Translations under genes and position numbers: made by a program | Assembly (NCBI GenBank): GCA_028714995.1 | Contig: JAQTLI010000029.1 | Span: 1-12,923, forward strand | Length of the DNA: 12,923 bases | From: Methylobacter sp. | GTDB lineage: Bacteria; Pseudomonadota; Gammaproteobacteria; Methylococcales; Methylomonadaceae | Reading direction: 5' to 3' | Notes under the pieces: generated by a model | What the model saw: the letters and a program-made list of their open reading frames with translations, nothing else | Told to the model about the DNA's origin: nothing | Database searches by the model: none | In this document: piece after piece, positions 7,874-12,923 of the stretch | How positions within the stretch are numbered: position 1 is the first letter of the stretch | Layout: each line of letters opens with the position of its first letter

Positions 7874-8944
7874 TCATGCAGTACGCCCTGTGTAGTTCTT
7901 TTCAACCCATTCGCGGTAGGTACCGGATTGGACATTGGCTACCCAGTCCTGATTCTCCAGATACCACTGGACGGTTTTGCGAATACCGGTATCGAAAGTT
8001 TCGGCTGGCTTCCAGCCGAGTTCACGCTCTATCTTGCTCGCGTCAATGGCATAGCGGCGATCGTGACCGGGGCGATCCGTAACGTAGGTAATTTGTTCGT
8101 GATAACTTTTTTTGTCCGCTCGAGCGTGGAGTTCGTCAAGCAATGCACAAACAGTGTGGACGATATCGATGTTGGGTTTTTCGTTCCAGCCGCCGATGTT
8201 GTAGACCTCGCCGACTTTCCCTGCATCGAGTACACGGCGAATGGCGCTGCAATGGTCTTTGACATAGAGCCAGTCGCGGATTTGCTGTCCATCGCCATAC
8301 ACAGGCAAAGACTTGCCCGCGAGAGCATTGACAATCATCAACGGAATGAGCTTTTCCGGGAAGTGATACGGGCCGTAGTTGTTGGAGCAGTTAGTGGTGA
8401 GCACAGGCAAACCATAGGTGTGATGGTAGGCACGTACCAGGTGGTCACTGGCGGCTTTGCTCGCCGAATAAGGACTGTTAGGCTCGTAGCGATTAGTTTC
8501 CGAAAATGCCGAATCATCCTTTGCGAGCGAACCGTAAACTTCATCGGTGGACACATGCAGGAAGCGAAAGTTTTGCTTGGCTTCGCCTTGAAGGCTACCC
8601 CAATAGGAACGTACCGCTTCCAGCAAACGGAAGGTGCCGAGGATGTTGGTCTGGATGAAGTCTTCCGGGCCGTGTATGGAACGATCCACATGACTCTCAG
8701 CAGCGAAATTAATTATAGCGCGGGGTTGCTGCTGACCGAGCAGACTGGTCACCAGGGCGGAATCACCGATGTCGCCTTGCACGAAAAGATGCCGTTCATC
8801 CTCGGCCAGTGAGGAGAGGTTCTCGCGATTGCCTGCGTAAGTAAGCAAGTCAAGGTTGATGACCGCTTCGTTGGACTGAGACAGCCAGTCCAACACAAAA
8901 TTTGAACCGATAAACCCGGCGCCGCCGGTAACAAGAATGCTCAT
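7874..8944 (-). CDS. rfbB: dTDP-glucose 4,6-dehydratase
   Basis: A 356-residue RmlB enzyme of the extended short-chain dehydrogenase family. It oxidises dTDP-glucose at C4 and removes water at C5-C6 using bound NAD+, giving dTDP-4-keto-6-deoxyglucose. The NAD loop TGGAGFIG is at residues 6-13, the catalytic Asp134-Glu135 lie in VSTDEVYG and the YSASK motif has Tyr159 and Lys163. The NNYGPYHFPEKLIP block typical of RmlB follows. Length matches the family. The ATG at 8944 has a poorly placed AGGAAA, so its translation may depend on the small upstream frame that ends 6 bp before it. It is the first recognised gene of the operon. Confidence 0.97.
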   Translation of the reverse strand: MSILVTGGAGFIGSNFVLDWLSQSNEAVINLDLLTYAGNRENLSSLAEDERHLFVQGDIGDSALVTSLLGQQQPRAIINFAAESHVDRSIHGPEDFIQTNILGTFRLLEAVRSYWGSLQGEAKQNFRFLHVSTDEVYGSLAKDDSAFSETNRYEPNSPYSASKAASDHLVRAYHHTYGLPVLTTNCSNNYGPYHFPEKLIPLMIVNALAGKSLPVYGDGQQIRDWLYVKDHCSAIRRVLDAGKVGEVYNIGGWNEKPNIDIVHTVCALLDELHARADKKSYHEQITYVTDRPGHDRRYAIDASKIERELGWKPAETFDTGIRKTVQWYLENQDWVANVQSGTYREWVEKNYTGRTA

Positions 8945-8950
8945 TGATTA

Positions 8951-9100
8951 TTATAATTTCCTGATTGCTACTGCTGCTTTCATCAACACTAACGCTTCAC
9001 TGCGAGAAGCAAGCCTTTCGAGTGAAGAATTCATAATGGATTTCCAACGGAGGAACAGCATTTTGATCGCAGGGAAAGCGCAACAACCCATATAAAACAT
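8951..9100 (-). CDS. Possible small ORF in the rfb leader (49 aa)
   Basis: A 49-codon frame starts at ATG 9100, about 8 nt after a good AAAGAGGT ribosome binding site, and ends at TAA 8951, six bases before the rfbB ATG. The product begins MFYMGCCAF and has a basic, probably helical second half (SLERLASRSEALVLMKAAVA). I do not recognise it. Its position between a good promoter and rfbB, its closeness to the rfbB start and the weak rfbB ribosome binding site would fit a leader ORF whose translation helps rfbB. It could equally be a chance frame: the length is short and no homologue can be named. Confidence 0.35.
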   Translation of the reverse strand: MFYMGCCAFPAIKMLFLRWKSIMNSSLERLASRSEALVLMKAAVAIRKL

Positions 9101-9247
9101 TAAATTTTACCTCTTTTTCAGGAATGAGCACAATTTTTTTACGACTAAAATGAGAGTTCGCCGGCATGGTTTCGTGGCAAGACGATGCACGCCAAACACA
9201 ACAAAAACCGATCCTACCTGAAAACCATAGCTATCTTAACAAGTCAC

Positions 9248-9276
9248 ATTATAAAATCCTGAGATGCCTCTCACAA
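9248..9276 (-). promoter_or_regulatory. Predicted sigma70 promoter of the rfb operon
   Basis: On the minus strand, TTGTGA (9276-9271) and a perfect TATAAT (9253-9248) are separated by exactly 17 bp. Transcription would start near 9241, leaving a leader of about 300 nt before rfbB and about 140 nt before the small leader ORF. A short palindrome (TGAGA-tgcc-TCTCA, 9260-9273) sits in the spacer and touches the -35 box, and could be an operator. No JUMPstart/ops element, the usual RfaH site of long O-antigen leaders, was found downstream. Confidence 0.5.
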
Positions 9277-9471
9277 AGTTGCAAGCTTCCCCAGAAGAAT
9301 TACAATCATGCGCTTCCTGCATGGAAAGGTATACCCCCTAATCCAGCCAATATCGCGGGATTAGTAAACGATTTGCCCCACTTCACTTGGCTACCGCGTT
9401 GGCGCAGAGTGCAAACTATTCATCTGGCAAATAGTGTACCGATTGAATTTTGACCAAGTAATCCACGTACC

Positions 9472-9490
9472 CTGCTTAGTTTTTAAGCAG
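9472..9490. repeat. Perfect 7-bp hairpin
   Basis: CTGCTTA (9472-9478) and TAAGCAG (9484-9490) form a perfect stem with a 5-base loop. On the plus strand it is followed by an A-run, not a U-run, so it is not a standard terminator. It lies upstream of the short repeat and the frameshifted small gene and may belong to that gene's regulatory region. Confidence 0.45.
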
Positions 9491-9506
9491 AAAAAACAGG
9501 ATCGAA

Positions 9507-9544
9507 AAATTATCAAGCCAGCATTGAAAATGCTTGATTCCAGG
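9507..9544 (+). repeat. Short dispersed repeat, copy 1
   Basis: This ~38-bp segment matches 11933-11968, with the last 17 bases (aaatgcttgattccagg, 9528-9544) identical. The first part (aaattatcaagccagc here, aaattataaagacagc there) has two differences, with a 2-base length change between the parts. It lies about 30 bp upstream of the frameshifted small plus-strand gene, so it may be an upstream control element or the trace of a duplication. Confidence 0.55.
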
Positions 9545-9569
9545 ACTAAGACAAGTTAATTTTTTATAA

Positions 9570-9697
9570 GGAAGCTATGACTATGCGGGGAACAAGCACG
9601 ATGCGATCGTGGCCACAATTAAGGAAAGAAGTTCGACAAGAACAACGGTTCAACTCAGGATTATGAAGAAGCCTTTCAACAAAAAATGACAGGGTAG
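9570..9697 (+). pseudogene. Frameshifted small gene of unknown function
   Basis: Two overlapping plus-strand frames read as one protein if a single base is restored near 9627. The first (from 9570) gives GSYDYAGNKHDAIVATIKE after a TAA at 9567-9569. The second (from 9629) gives KFDKNNGSTQDYEEAFQQKM and stops with TAG at 9695-9697. Joined, they make about 42 residues of compact, charged, protein-like sequence. An AAGGA ribosome-binding-like sequence is present, but the nearest ATG (9577) is in the third frame, so the start codon also seems lost. This looks like a small soluble-protein gene in decay, or one with sequencing errors. The only intact frame, 9577-9666 (29 residues), is less protein-like. 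Family not recognised. Confidence 0.35.
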
Positions 9698-9778
9698 CTA
9701 TATTTTTGCCCGCGACCCAGGGCCTACTAACGGGTGACCCTGCGGTATTCTGAGATACTTGACGAATGCAGCAGCCTT

Positions 9779-10162
9779 TCAGGGCTCGGGGTGCTCAGGG
9801 ACTTCTCCGCGGTTCTGTTCATATATTTCCCGCTGCTCCTTCGTCAAGACGGCATTCATCCGTTCCTGTCTTATTTTAGCGATATCCCGTAGCTTTGTTG
9901 TTACCTCTTTCTGCTTTGCGCGAAATTCCTTCAAGATCTTATCGAGCTCTTGAGTCTGCTGTTCGGTCAGGCTCAATTGCTCCTTTAAGCGCCGTACACC
10001 GGGGTCTAACTGCGACGCAGCCGGGTTGTCCATACCAGCACGAGCGGCTGTGACCGGCAACGATCCAGTCTCAACAGACACATTTTCTGTCTTGGGGGGT
10101 ATCTGTTGACAGGCTGTTCCCGTCAATAATCCAGCCACAACAAAGGTTTGCAACAGTTTCAT
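9779..10162 (-). CDS. Putative Spy/CpxP-like lipoprotein
   Basis: A 127-residue exported protein. A short basic start and hydrophobic core (residues 3-13) lead to TGTAC-QQ with Cys18, which suggests lipoprotein processing, though Gly at -3 is atypical (Leu is usual). The mature part has two LTxxQ motifs, LTEQQ at 65-69 and LTKEQ at 106-110, joined by a long charged helix. That is the arrangement of the Spy/CpxP periplasmic family, which binds unfolded proteins or tunes envelope-stress signalling. The C-terminus is acidic and proline-rich. The ATG at 10162 has a GAGGT ribosome binding site 7 nt upstream. It lies behind the terminator of the secreted-protein gene, so it either has its own promoter inside the 3' repeat module or depends on read-through. 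Confidence 0.65.
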   Translation of the reverse strand: MKLLQTFVVAGLLTGTACQQIPPKTENVSVETGSLPVTAARAGMDNPAASQLDPGVRRLKEQLSLTEQQTQELDKILKEFRAKQKEVTTKLRDIAKIRQERMNAVLTKEQREIYEQNRGEVPEHPEP

Positions 10163-10347
10163 AATTTACCTCGCTTCAATTAATAGGGCCGCCACCAGCG
10201 CGACCCAAATATTGTAATTGCATCTACTGAGTAGCACCACTATTAAGTCATTCAGGCGCCTCTGCCCATGCCGGGTCCAACAACAGCGGCAGGATGATCA
10301 TGCCATCAACCTGTTTTACAGCACACCTTGTTTATTTGCAGACGCAG

Positions 10348-10379
10348 AAAACCCGTGGCGGGAAATCCCACGCACGGGT
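10348..10379 (-). terminator. Rho-independent terminator after the secreted-protein gene
   Basis: ACCCGTG (10351-10357) and CACGGGT (10373-10379) form a perfect 7-bp GC-rich stem, with an inner GGGA-aa-TCCC hairpin (10360-10369). On the minus strand the stem runs into TTTTC, so it should end transcription about 75-100 nt after the stop codon at 10452. The other side carries a weaker TCTTT, so some stop of plus-strand transcripts is possible. Confidence 0.75.
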
Positions 10380-10391
10380 CTTTGGATGAGA

Positions 10392-10417
10392 CTGGACCGC
10401 GTTTAGCTCCGGACCAG
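10392..10417 (-). repeat. Hairpin upstream of terminator, copy 1
   Basis: ctggaccg (10392-10399) and cggaccag (10410-10417) form an 8-bp stem with one A-A mismatch and a 10-base loop. The equivalent stem in the second copy is perfect, so this copy may be drifting. Confidence 0.6.
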
Positions 10418-10451
10418 AACTCGAATCGCTCGCTGCGTTATCTAGACGCTG

Positions 10452-11297
10452 TTACGGTTGATATACTTGTACAGTACCTGAATACTCGAACGGACTAAAG
10501 CCTGTCCCTCTGAAAACGATCCGGCAAAGAGCCTTATTTGTTTTTGGAGAGAGTAAATCTTTTTTAACTTTCACGATACCATCATTACCGTCCTGCTGAC
10601 GATACCAGGACAGCTCGGTCCACTTTGCGACAGGAAGAAATTCTTTGGTAATAACTTCAAAACCAAAGTCATATTCCCAAGATTCAGGCCCGTCAACCTG
10701 AAGCGGACCGTCTTCAACCCGCTTGTAATAATCCTTGATGCTGTGTTCATCGTACGGGATTGGCCTTCCACTAACAGGATGTATGAAGGTCCAGATGGCA
10801 TGATCAAGAAAGATATTGTTTAGACGACTCCACTCATGATCGGCTGCGTAACCAACAATACCCGCACCAAAAAGTGTAGGTAACGGGTTTGTAGTTTTAG
10901 CTTTAAAAAAGGCACCTAATGGGTTTGATTCATCCAACGCGCCAGCCAATACTACAGTACCGCCTGCGGTATCGTTGATCGTAGCTGTTCCCACATTTCC
11001 ATCATTAGCGTTGACTGACAAGGTATAGGTCTTCGCGGAACAGAAGATAGGATCGACATGCGTACGACCCGCAATCAAACTCAATGAGGATTCCACCAGG
11101 GCGAGTCCTGTCCTTTCGGCCGACTCAAAAGTGGCAAATTCACTTGCTCTCTCCGCTTTTGCGGCGCTGTTTAACCCCTCTCCTGAAGGATTCACTGGTA
11201 AAGGCAAGGGGGCAGGAGTTGCTAGCGCAGATACCGACCCCATCGCTAGAGCGACGCCCAACGCAATGGCGTTTAAATTGTGTTTTGTTGTTTTCAT
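10452..11297 (-). CDS. Secreted protein of unknown function (tandem paralog 1)
   Basis: A 281-residue protein with a clear Sec signal peptide: basic MKTTKHN, hydrophobic AIALGVALAMG, and a cleavage site after SALA (residue 26). I do not recognise the family. The mature N-terminal third is Ala/Ser-rich and looks low in structure. The C-terminal ~130 residues (from HEWSRLNN at 154) are shared with the paralog at the right edge, with roughly two-thirds or more of positions identical by eye. This core has four conserved histidines (154, 166, 173, 185) and acidic residues (Asp165, Asp183, Glu184, Asp189), plus a VAKWTELSWYRQQ block at 223-235. That pattern could bind metal, but this is inference. 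Two cysteines (86 and 258) might form a disulfide after export. The ATG at 11297, with GGAG 8 nt upstream, is preferred over a TTG six codons earlier. It ends in a strong terminator. Confidence 0.8.
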   Translation of the reverse strand: MKTTKHNLNAIALGVALAMGSVSALATPAPLPLPVNPSGEGLNSAAKAERASEFATFESAERTGLALVESSLSLIAGRTHVDPIFCSAKTYTLSVNANDGNVGTATINDTAGGTVVLAGALDESNPLGAFFKAKTTNPLPTLFGAGIVGYAADHEWSRLNNIFLDHAIWTFIHPVSGRPIPYDEHSIKDYYKRVEDGPLQVDGPESWEYDFGFEVITKEFLPVAKWTELSWYRQQDGNDGIVKVKKDLLSPKTNKALCRIVFRGTGFSPFEYSGTVQVYQP

Positions 11298-11320
11298 AGC
11301 ACTTCTCCAGTTCAAATATG

Positions 11321-11326
11321 ATTATA
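11321..11326 (-). promoter_or_regulatory. Possible -10 box of the secreted-protein gene
   Basis: A perfect minus-strand TATAAT lies 24 bp before the ATG at 11297, which would give a 5' leader of about 15-20 nt carrying the GGAG ribosome binding site. No good -35 box is found at 16-18 bp, so the call is weak. Confidence 0.3.
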
Positions 11327-11395
11327 TTTGTCATGTGATTTGATACAGAAGCCAATCCGGACATGATAACCGCACTGCCTACTGAGCCTTAAAGT

Positions 11396-11585
11396 CCGCA
11401 CCACCCTCCGCGGAATAGTTAACCCACTTTTCTACTAAAAATCTGACTCATCCCCTGATTAAGATCAACATTCATCAGGTTGCAACAACCGCGAAAACCC
11501 CGCTATACATTCGGCGAGTCACTGTTTATCACGGTTCTATTATTCTTAATTTCTCCTTAAATCTCCATAGAAGCAATATCAAATA
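11396..11585 (-). repeat. Direct repeat A, upstream of the secreted-protein gene
   Basis: It matches 11633-11800 in order. Shared blocks are caccaccc/ccgcggaa, actttctacta (one extra t here), tgactcat, attcggcgag, a run around acggttctattattcttaat, aaatctccata and aagcaatatcaaa. A ~20-bp extra segment in the middle (about 11470-11500) explains the length difference. It lies 100-290 bp upstream of the start codon, where a control region would be expected. Confidence 0.7.
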
Positions 11586-11632
11586 AACCTTAAAAATAAC
11601 TAAAAATTACAGACATTGGTTTTGTCAATTCA

Positions 11633-11800
11633 AGCCCACACCACCCGCGGAACAGCCAACTCACTTTCTACTAACAATTTGACTCATTACCTAAGTTAAG
11701 TAGCAACTCATCGGTTTTATATTCGGCGAGCCAAGACTTTACTACGGCTCCTATTATTCTTAATTCATCCTCAAATCTCCATAAAAGCAATATCAAAAAT
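11633..11800 (-). repeat. Direct repeat B
   Basis: Second copy of repeat A, 47 bp to its right. Conserved blocks (attcggcgag, ctattattcttaat, aaatctccata) are separated by diverged stretches. That is either old duplication with drift or selection on short blocks. No open frame is kept in common between the two copies. Confidence 0.7.
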
Positions 11801-11932
11801 CATCAAATTCAACTTAAATTCATAGGCTTCCGACTATTTTCTCGGGTAAATGCAAGCTCATTCAACAATACCCAAATGGAGCTACTATGCATTGCAGCTA
11901 TTTAGATATCACCTGCGCTTTTTATTGAAGAC

Positions 11933-11968
11933 AAATTATAAAGACAGCGGTAAATGCTTGATTCCAGG
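11933..11968 (+). repeat. Short dispersed repeat, copy 2
   Basis: Partner of 9507-9544; the last 17 bases (11952-11968) are identical. No gene follows it within the next ~200 bp on the plus strand, unlike copy 1. Confidence 0.55.
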
Positions 11969-12307
11969 TTGAGCAACTGCAAAAGTTAGAGGGGGCGGGT
12001 GCTGAATGATTACACAGGATTAGTTGGTGTTATTAATCACGGTAAGCTTGCGAGATAAAGCATGAGAATAAGATATTAATCACAATCAGCTGATAATAAA
12101 TGCCATACACATGTCTGGATTCTGGTGAGCATGATTTTGCCTGCCCTTATGGGCCAACCACCAACGCGGCCCAAATATTGTAAAGGCATCTACTGGGTAG
12201 CCCCCTATTAATGCATTCAAGCGCTCCTGTCCATGCCGGGTGCCACAACAGCGGCAGGATCATGTCATCAACCTGTTTCATTGCACATTTCAATTATTTG
12301 CAGACGC

Positions 12308-12343
12308 AAAAAACCCGTGGCGGGTATAAACTCACGCACGGGT
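12308..12343 (-). terminator. Rho-independent terminator after paralog 2
   Basis: ACCCGTG (12313-12319) pairs with CACGGGT (12337-12343), and on the minus strand the stem runs into six T residues before GCG. The outer stem is identical to copy 1 while the inner loop differs, which fits selection on terminator function. Confidence 0.8.
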
Positions 12344-12355
12344 CTTTGAATGAGG

Positions 12356-12381
12356 CTGGGCCGCTTTTAGCTCCGGCCCAG
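12356..12381 (-). repeat. Hairpin upstream of terminator, copy 2
   Basis: ctgggccg (12356-12363) and cggcccag (12374-12381) form a perfect 8-bp stem with a 10-base loop, between the stop codon and the terminator. It may protect the mRNA 3' end or act in attenuation. Confidence 0.65.
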
Positions 12382-12415
12382 AATTAGAATCGCTAGCAGC
12401 GTTACTTAGACACTG

Positions 12416-12923
12416 TTACGGTTTAGACACTTTTACAGTACCTGAAAACTCGAACGGGAAAAAGCCCGATGCATTGTAAACGATTCGGCAAAGTGGCTTA
12501 AGAGTATCTGGAGCAAGCAACTCTTTTTTAACCTTCACGATACCGTCATGACCGTTCTGCTGACGATACCACGACAGCTCGGTCCACTTTGCGACCGGTA
12601 AACCTGTCTTGGTAATGATCTCTAAACCCCAGTCGAACTCCCAGGCTTCGGGGGGATCCACTTGGGTCATGGGGGGGACGACACCTAAAATCCGCATGAA
12701 GTAGTCTTTGACGCTGTGCTCGTCATACGGGATTAACCTTCCACTCTGAGGATGAACGAAGGTCCACACAGCATGGTCAAGAAAGATATTGTTTAGACGA
12801 CTCCACTGGTGATCGCCCGTGTAATTCTTAATAGCCGCATCATAGAGTTTAGCTCCAGCTTTAGCCGTAACGTCAACCTGGGCGCCTAATGTCGCTTCGG
12901 TCAATAAGGCTTGCAATACTGTT
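12416..12923 (-). CDS. Secreted-protein paralog 2, N-terminus cut by window edge
   Basis: The last ~168 residues of a protein related to the 10452-11297 product; the frame is open to the window edge, so the real start lies outside. From HQWSRLNN on it aligns with the complete paralog to the end, keeping all four histidines, the IPYDEH block, VAKWTELSWYRQQ, the VKVKK block and the C-terminal cysteine. The alignment needs one insertion of about four residues after the KDY(F/Y)xR segment. Upstream of that point the two proteins are much less alike, so the C-terminal part is the conserved functional domain. A signal peptide is expected but not visible. It is followed by the same 3' module and terminator. 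Function unknown. Confidence 0.75.
   Translation of the reverse strand, partial: TVLQALLTEATLGAQVDVTAKAGAKLYDAAIKNYTGDHQWSRLNNIFLDHAVWTFVHPQSGRLIPYDEHSVKDYFMRILGVVPPMTQVDPPEAWEFDWGLEIITKTGLPVAKWTELSWYRQQNGHDGIVKVKKELLAPDTLKPLCRIVYNASGFFPFEFSGTVKVSKP

Larger units (their letters stand above)
8945..9778. other. 834-bp region between rfbB and the lipoprotein gene
   Basis: No convincing full-length gene was found here. It holds the predicted rfb promoter and leader with a possible small ORF, a perfect hairpin at 9472-9490, a diverged repeat at 9507-9544 and a frameshifted small plus-strand gene at 9570-9697. A 95-codon plus-strand frame at 9166-9453 has no ribosome binding site, crosses the promoter and resembles nothing I know, so it is not called. 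GC-rich inverted segments around 9708-9752 could fold but lack a U-run on either strand. Confidence 0.6.
10186..10451 (-). repeat. 3' module copy 1 (hairpin, terminator, conserved tail)
   Basis: The whole stretch from just after the stop codon of the secreted-protein gene to just before the lipoprotein ribosome binding site matches 12151-12415 almost without length change. Matches include cccaaatattgtaa, gcatctact, catgccgggt, acaacagcggcagg, catcaacctgttt, the terminator and the upstream hairpin. About 160 bp of it lies beyond the terminator and contains no convincing gene. It shows that the gene and its 3' flank were duplicated as one unit. Confidence 0.8.
11298..12150. other. ~850-bp intergenic region with duplicated segments
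   Basis: AT-rich, with no gene that can be supported on either strand. It contains a possible -10 box, two copies of a ~170-190 bp direct repeat (11396-11585, 11633-11800) and one copy of a short dispersed repeat (11933-11968). A perfect minus-strand TTGACA at 11628-11623, between the two repeats, lacks a good -10 partner. A 13-codon plus-strand frame at 11888 follows a GGAG but is too short to call. Confidence 0.6.
12151..12415 (-). repeat. 3' module copy 2 (hairpin, terminator, conserved tail)
   Basis: Counterpart of 10186-10451, directly after the stop codon of the right-edge paralog. It has the same order of elements at nearly the same spacing. The hairpin and terminator stems are perfect here. 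The tail beyond the terminator (12151-12307) is as well conserved as the terminator part, but the short frames in it differ between copies, so it does not look protein-coding. Confidence 0.8.

Noticed and set aside
7568..8812. A 414-codon open frame on the plus strand
   Set aside because: It is antisense to rfbD and rfbB, both of which have complete family motifs. The translated product resembles nothing and the frame follows from the codon usage of the real genes.
8945..9247. JUMPstart/ops element in the rfb leader
   Set aside because: GGTAG occurs once on the minus strand, but the rest of the GGCGGTAGC consensus is missing, so RfaH-type control is not supported.
9166..9453. A 95-codon plus-strand frame starting MVSWQDD
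   Set aside because: No ribosome binding site, no recognisable motif, and it runs across the predicted rfb promoter. It may contain fragments of old coding sequence but cannot be supported as a gene.
9528..9544. The 17-base repeat as a sigma54 promoter
   Set aside because: On the reverse strand GG and GC are only 6 bases apart; the sigma54 consensus needs 10.
9705..9755. GC-rich inverted segments downstream of the lipoprotein gene as a terminator
   Set aside because: The pairing is broken by bulges, several alternative foldings compete, and no U-run follows on the minus strand.
10218..10406. A 62-codon plus-strand frame
   Set aside because: It crosses the terminator and hairpin of the duplicated 3' module, and the frame is not kept in the second copy at 12151-12415.
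1..12923. CRISPR arrays, tRNA or rRNA genes, transposases
   Set aside because: No regularly spaced short repeats, no cloverleaf or rRNA-like sequence and no transposase motif were seen. The repeats present are long pairs, not arrays.

Overview
The window looks like a Gram-negative surface-polysaccharide locus, probably from a betaproteobacterium. That placement rests on general protein character and is only an inference. Two things support Gram-negative: a Wzm/Wzt-type ABC glycan exporter, and secreted or lipoprotein products with proteobacterial signal sequences. Almost all genes lie on the minus strand, so the locus is read from right to left.

Positions 7874-8944 down to 4627 form a tight block: rfbB, rfbD, rfbA, rfbC (dTDP-L-rhamnose synthesis), then wzm and wzt (ABC glycan export). 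Most junctions from rfbD onward overlap by 4 to 11 bp, which suggests translational coupling. A good sigma70-like promoter (9248-9276) lies about 300 nt upstream of rfbB. The leader between them holds a possible 49-codon ORF with its own ribosome binding site.

Downstream of wzt the DNA is visibly more AT-rich. It holds a radical SAM protein with a cysteine-rich SPASM/twitch-like tail (2315-3298), then a run of sulfotransferase-type genes: 1313-2095, 600-1319, a 46-residue remnant at 473-613, and a gene cut by the left edge (1-433). The simplest reading is a rhamnose-containing, ABC-exported polysaccharide that is sulfated, with one more modification from the radical SAM enzyme. No glycosyltransferase is visible; these may lie beyond the left edge.

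Right of the rfb promoter the content changes. There is an 834-bp stretch with no convincing intact gene, but with a frameshifted small gene on the plus strand (9570-9697). A Spy/CpxP-like putative lipoprotein follows (9779-10162). Then come two tandem, related secreted proteins of unknown function: one complete (10452-11297), one cut by the right edge (12416-12923). Each is followed by a near-collinear copy of a ~265-bp 3' module with a hairpin, a rho-independent terminator and about 160 further conserved bases. The ~850 bp between the two units holds a second pair of ~170-190 bp direct repeats and a short repeat shared with the region upstream of the frameshifted small gene. This half appears to have been built by repeated local duplication.

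No RNA genes, CRISPR arrays or transposases were seen.
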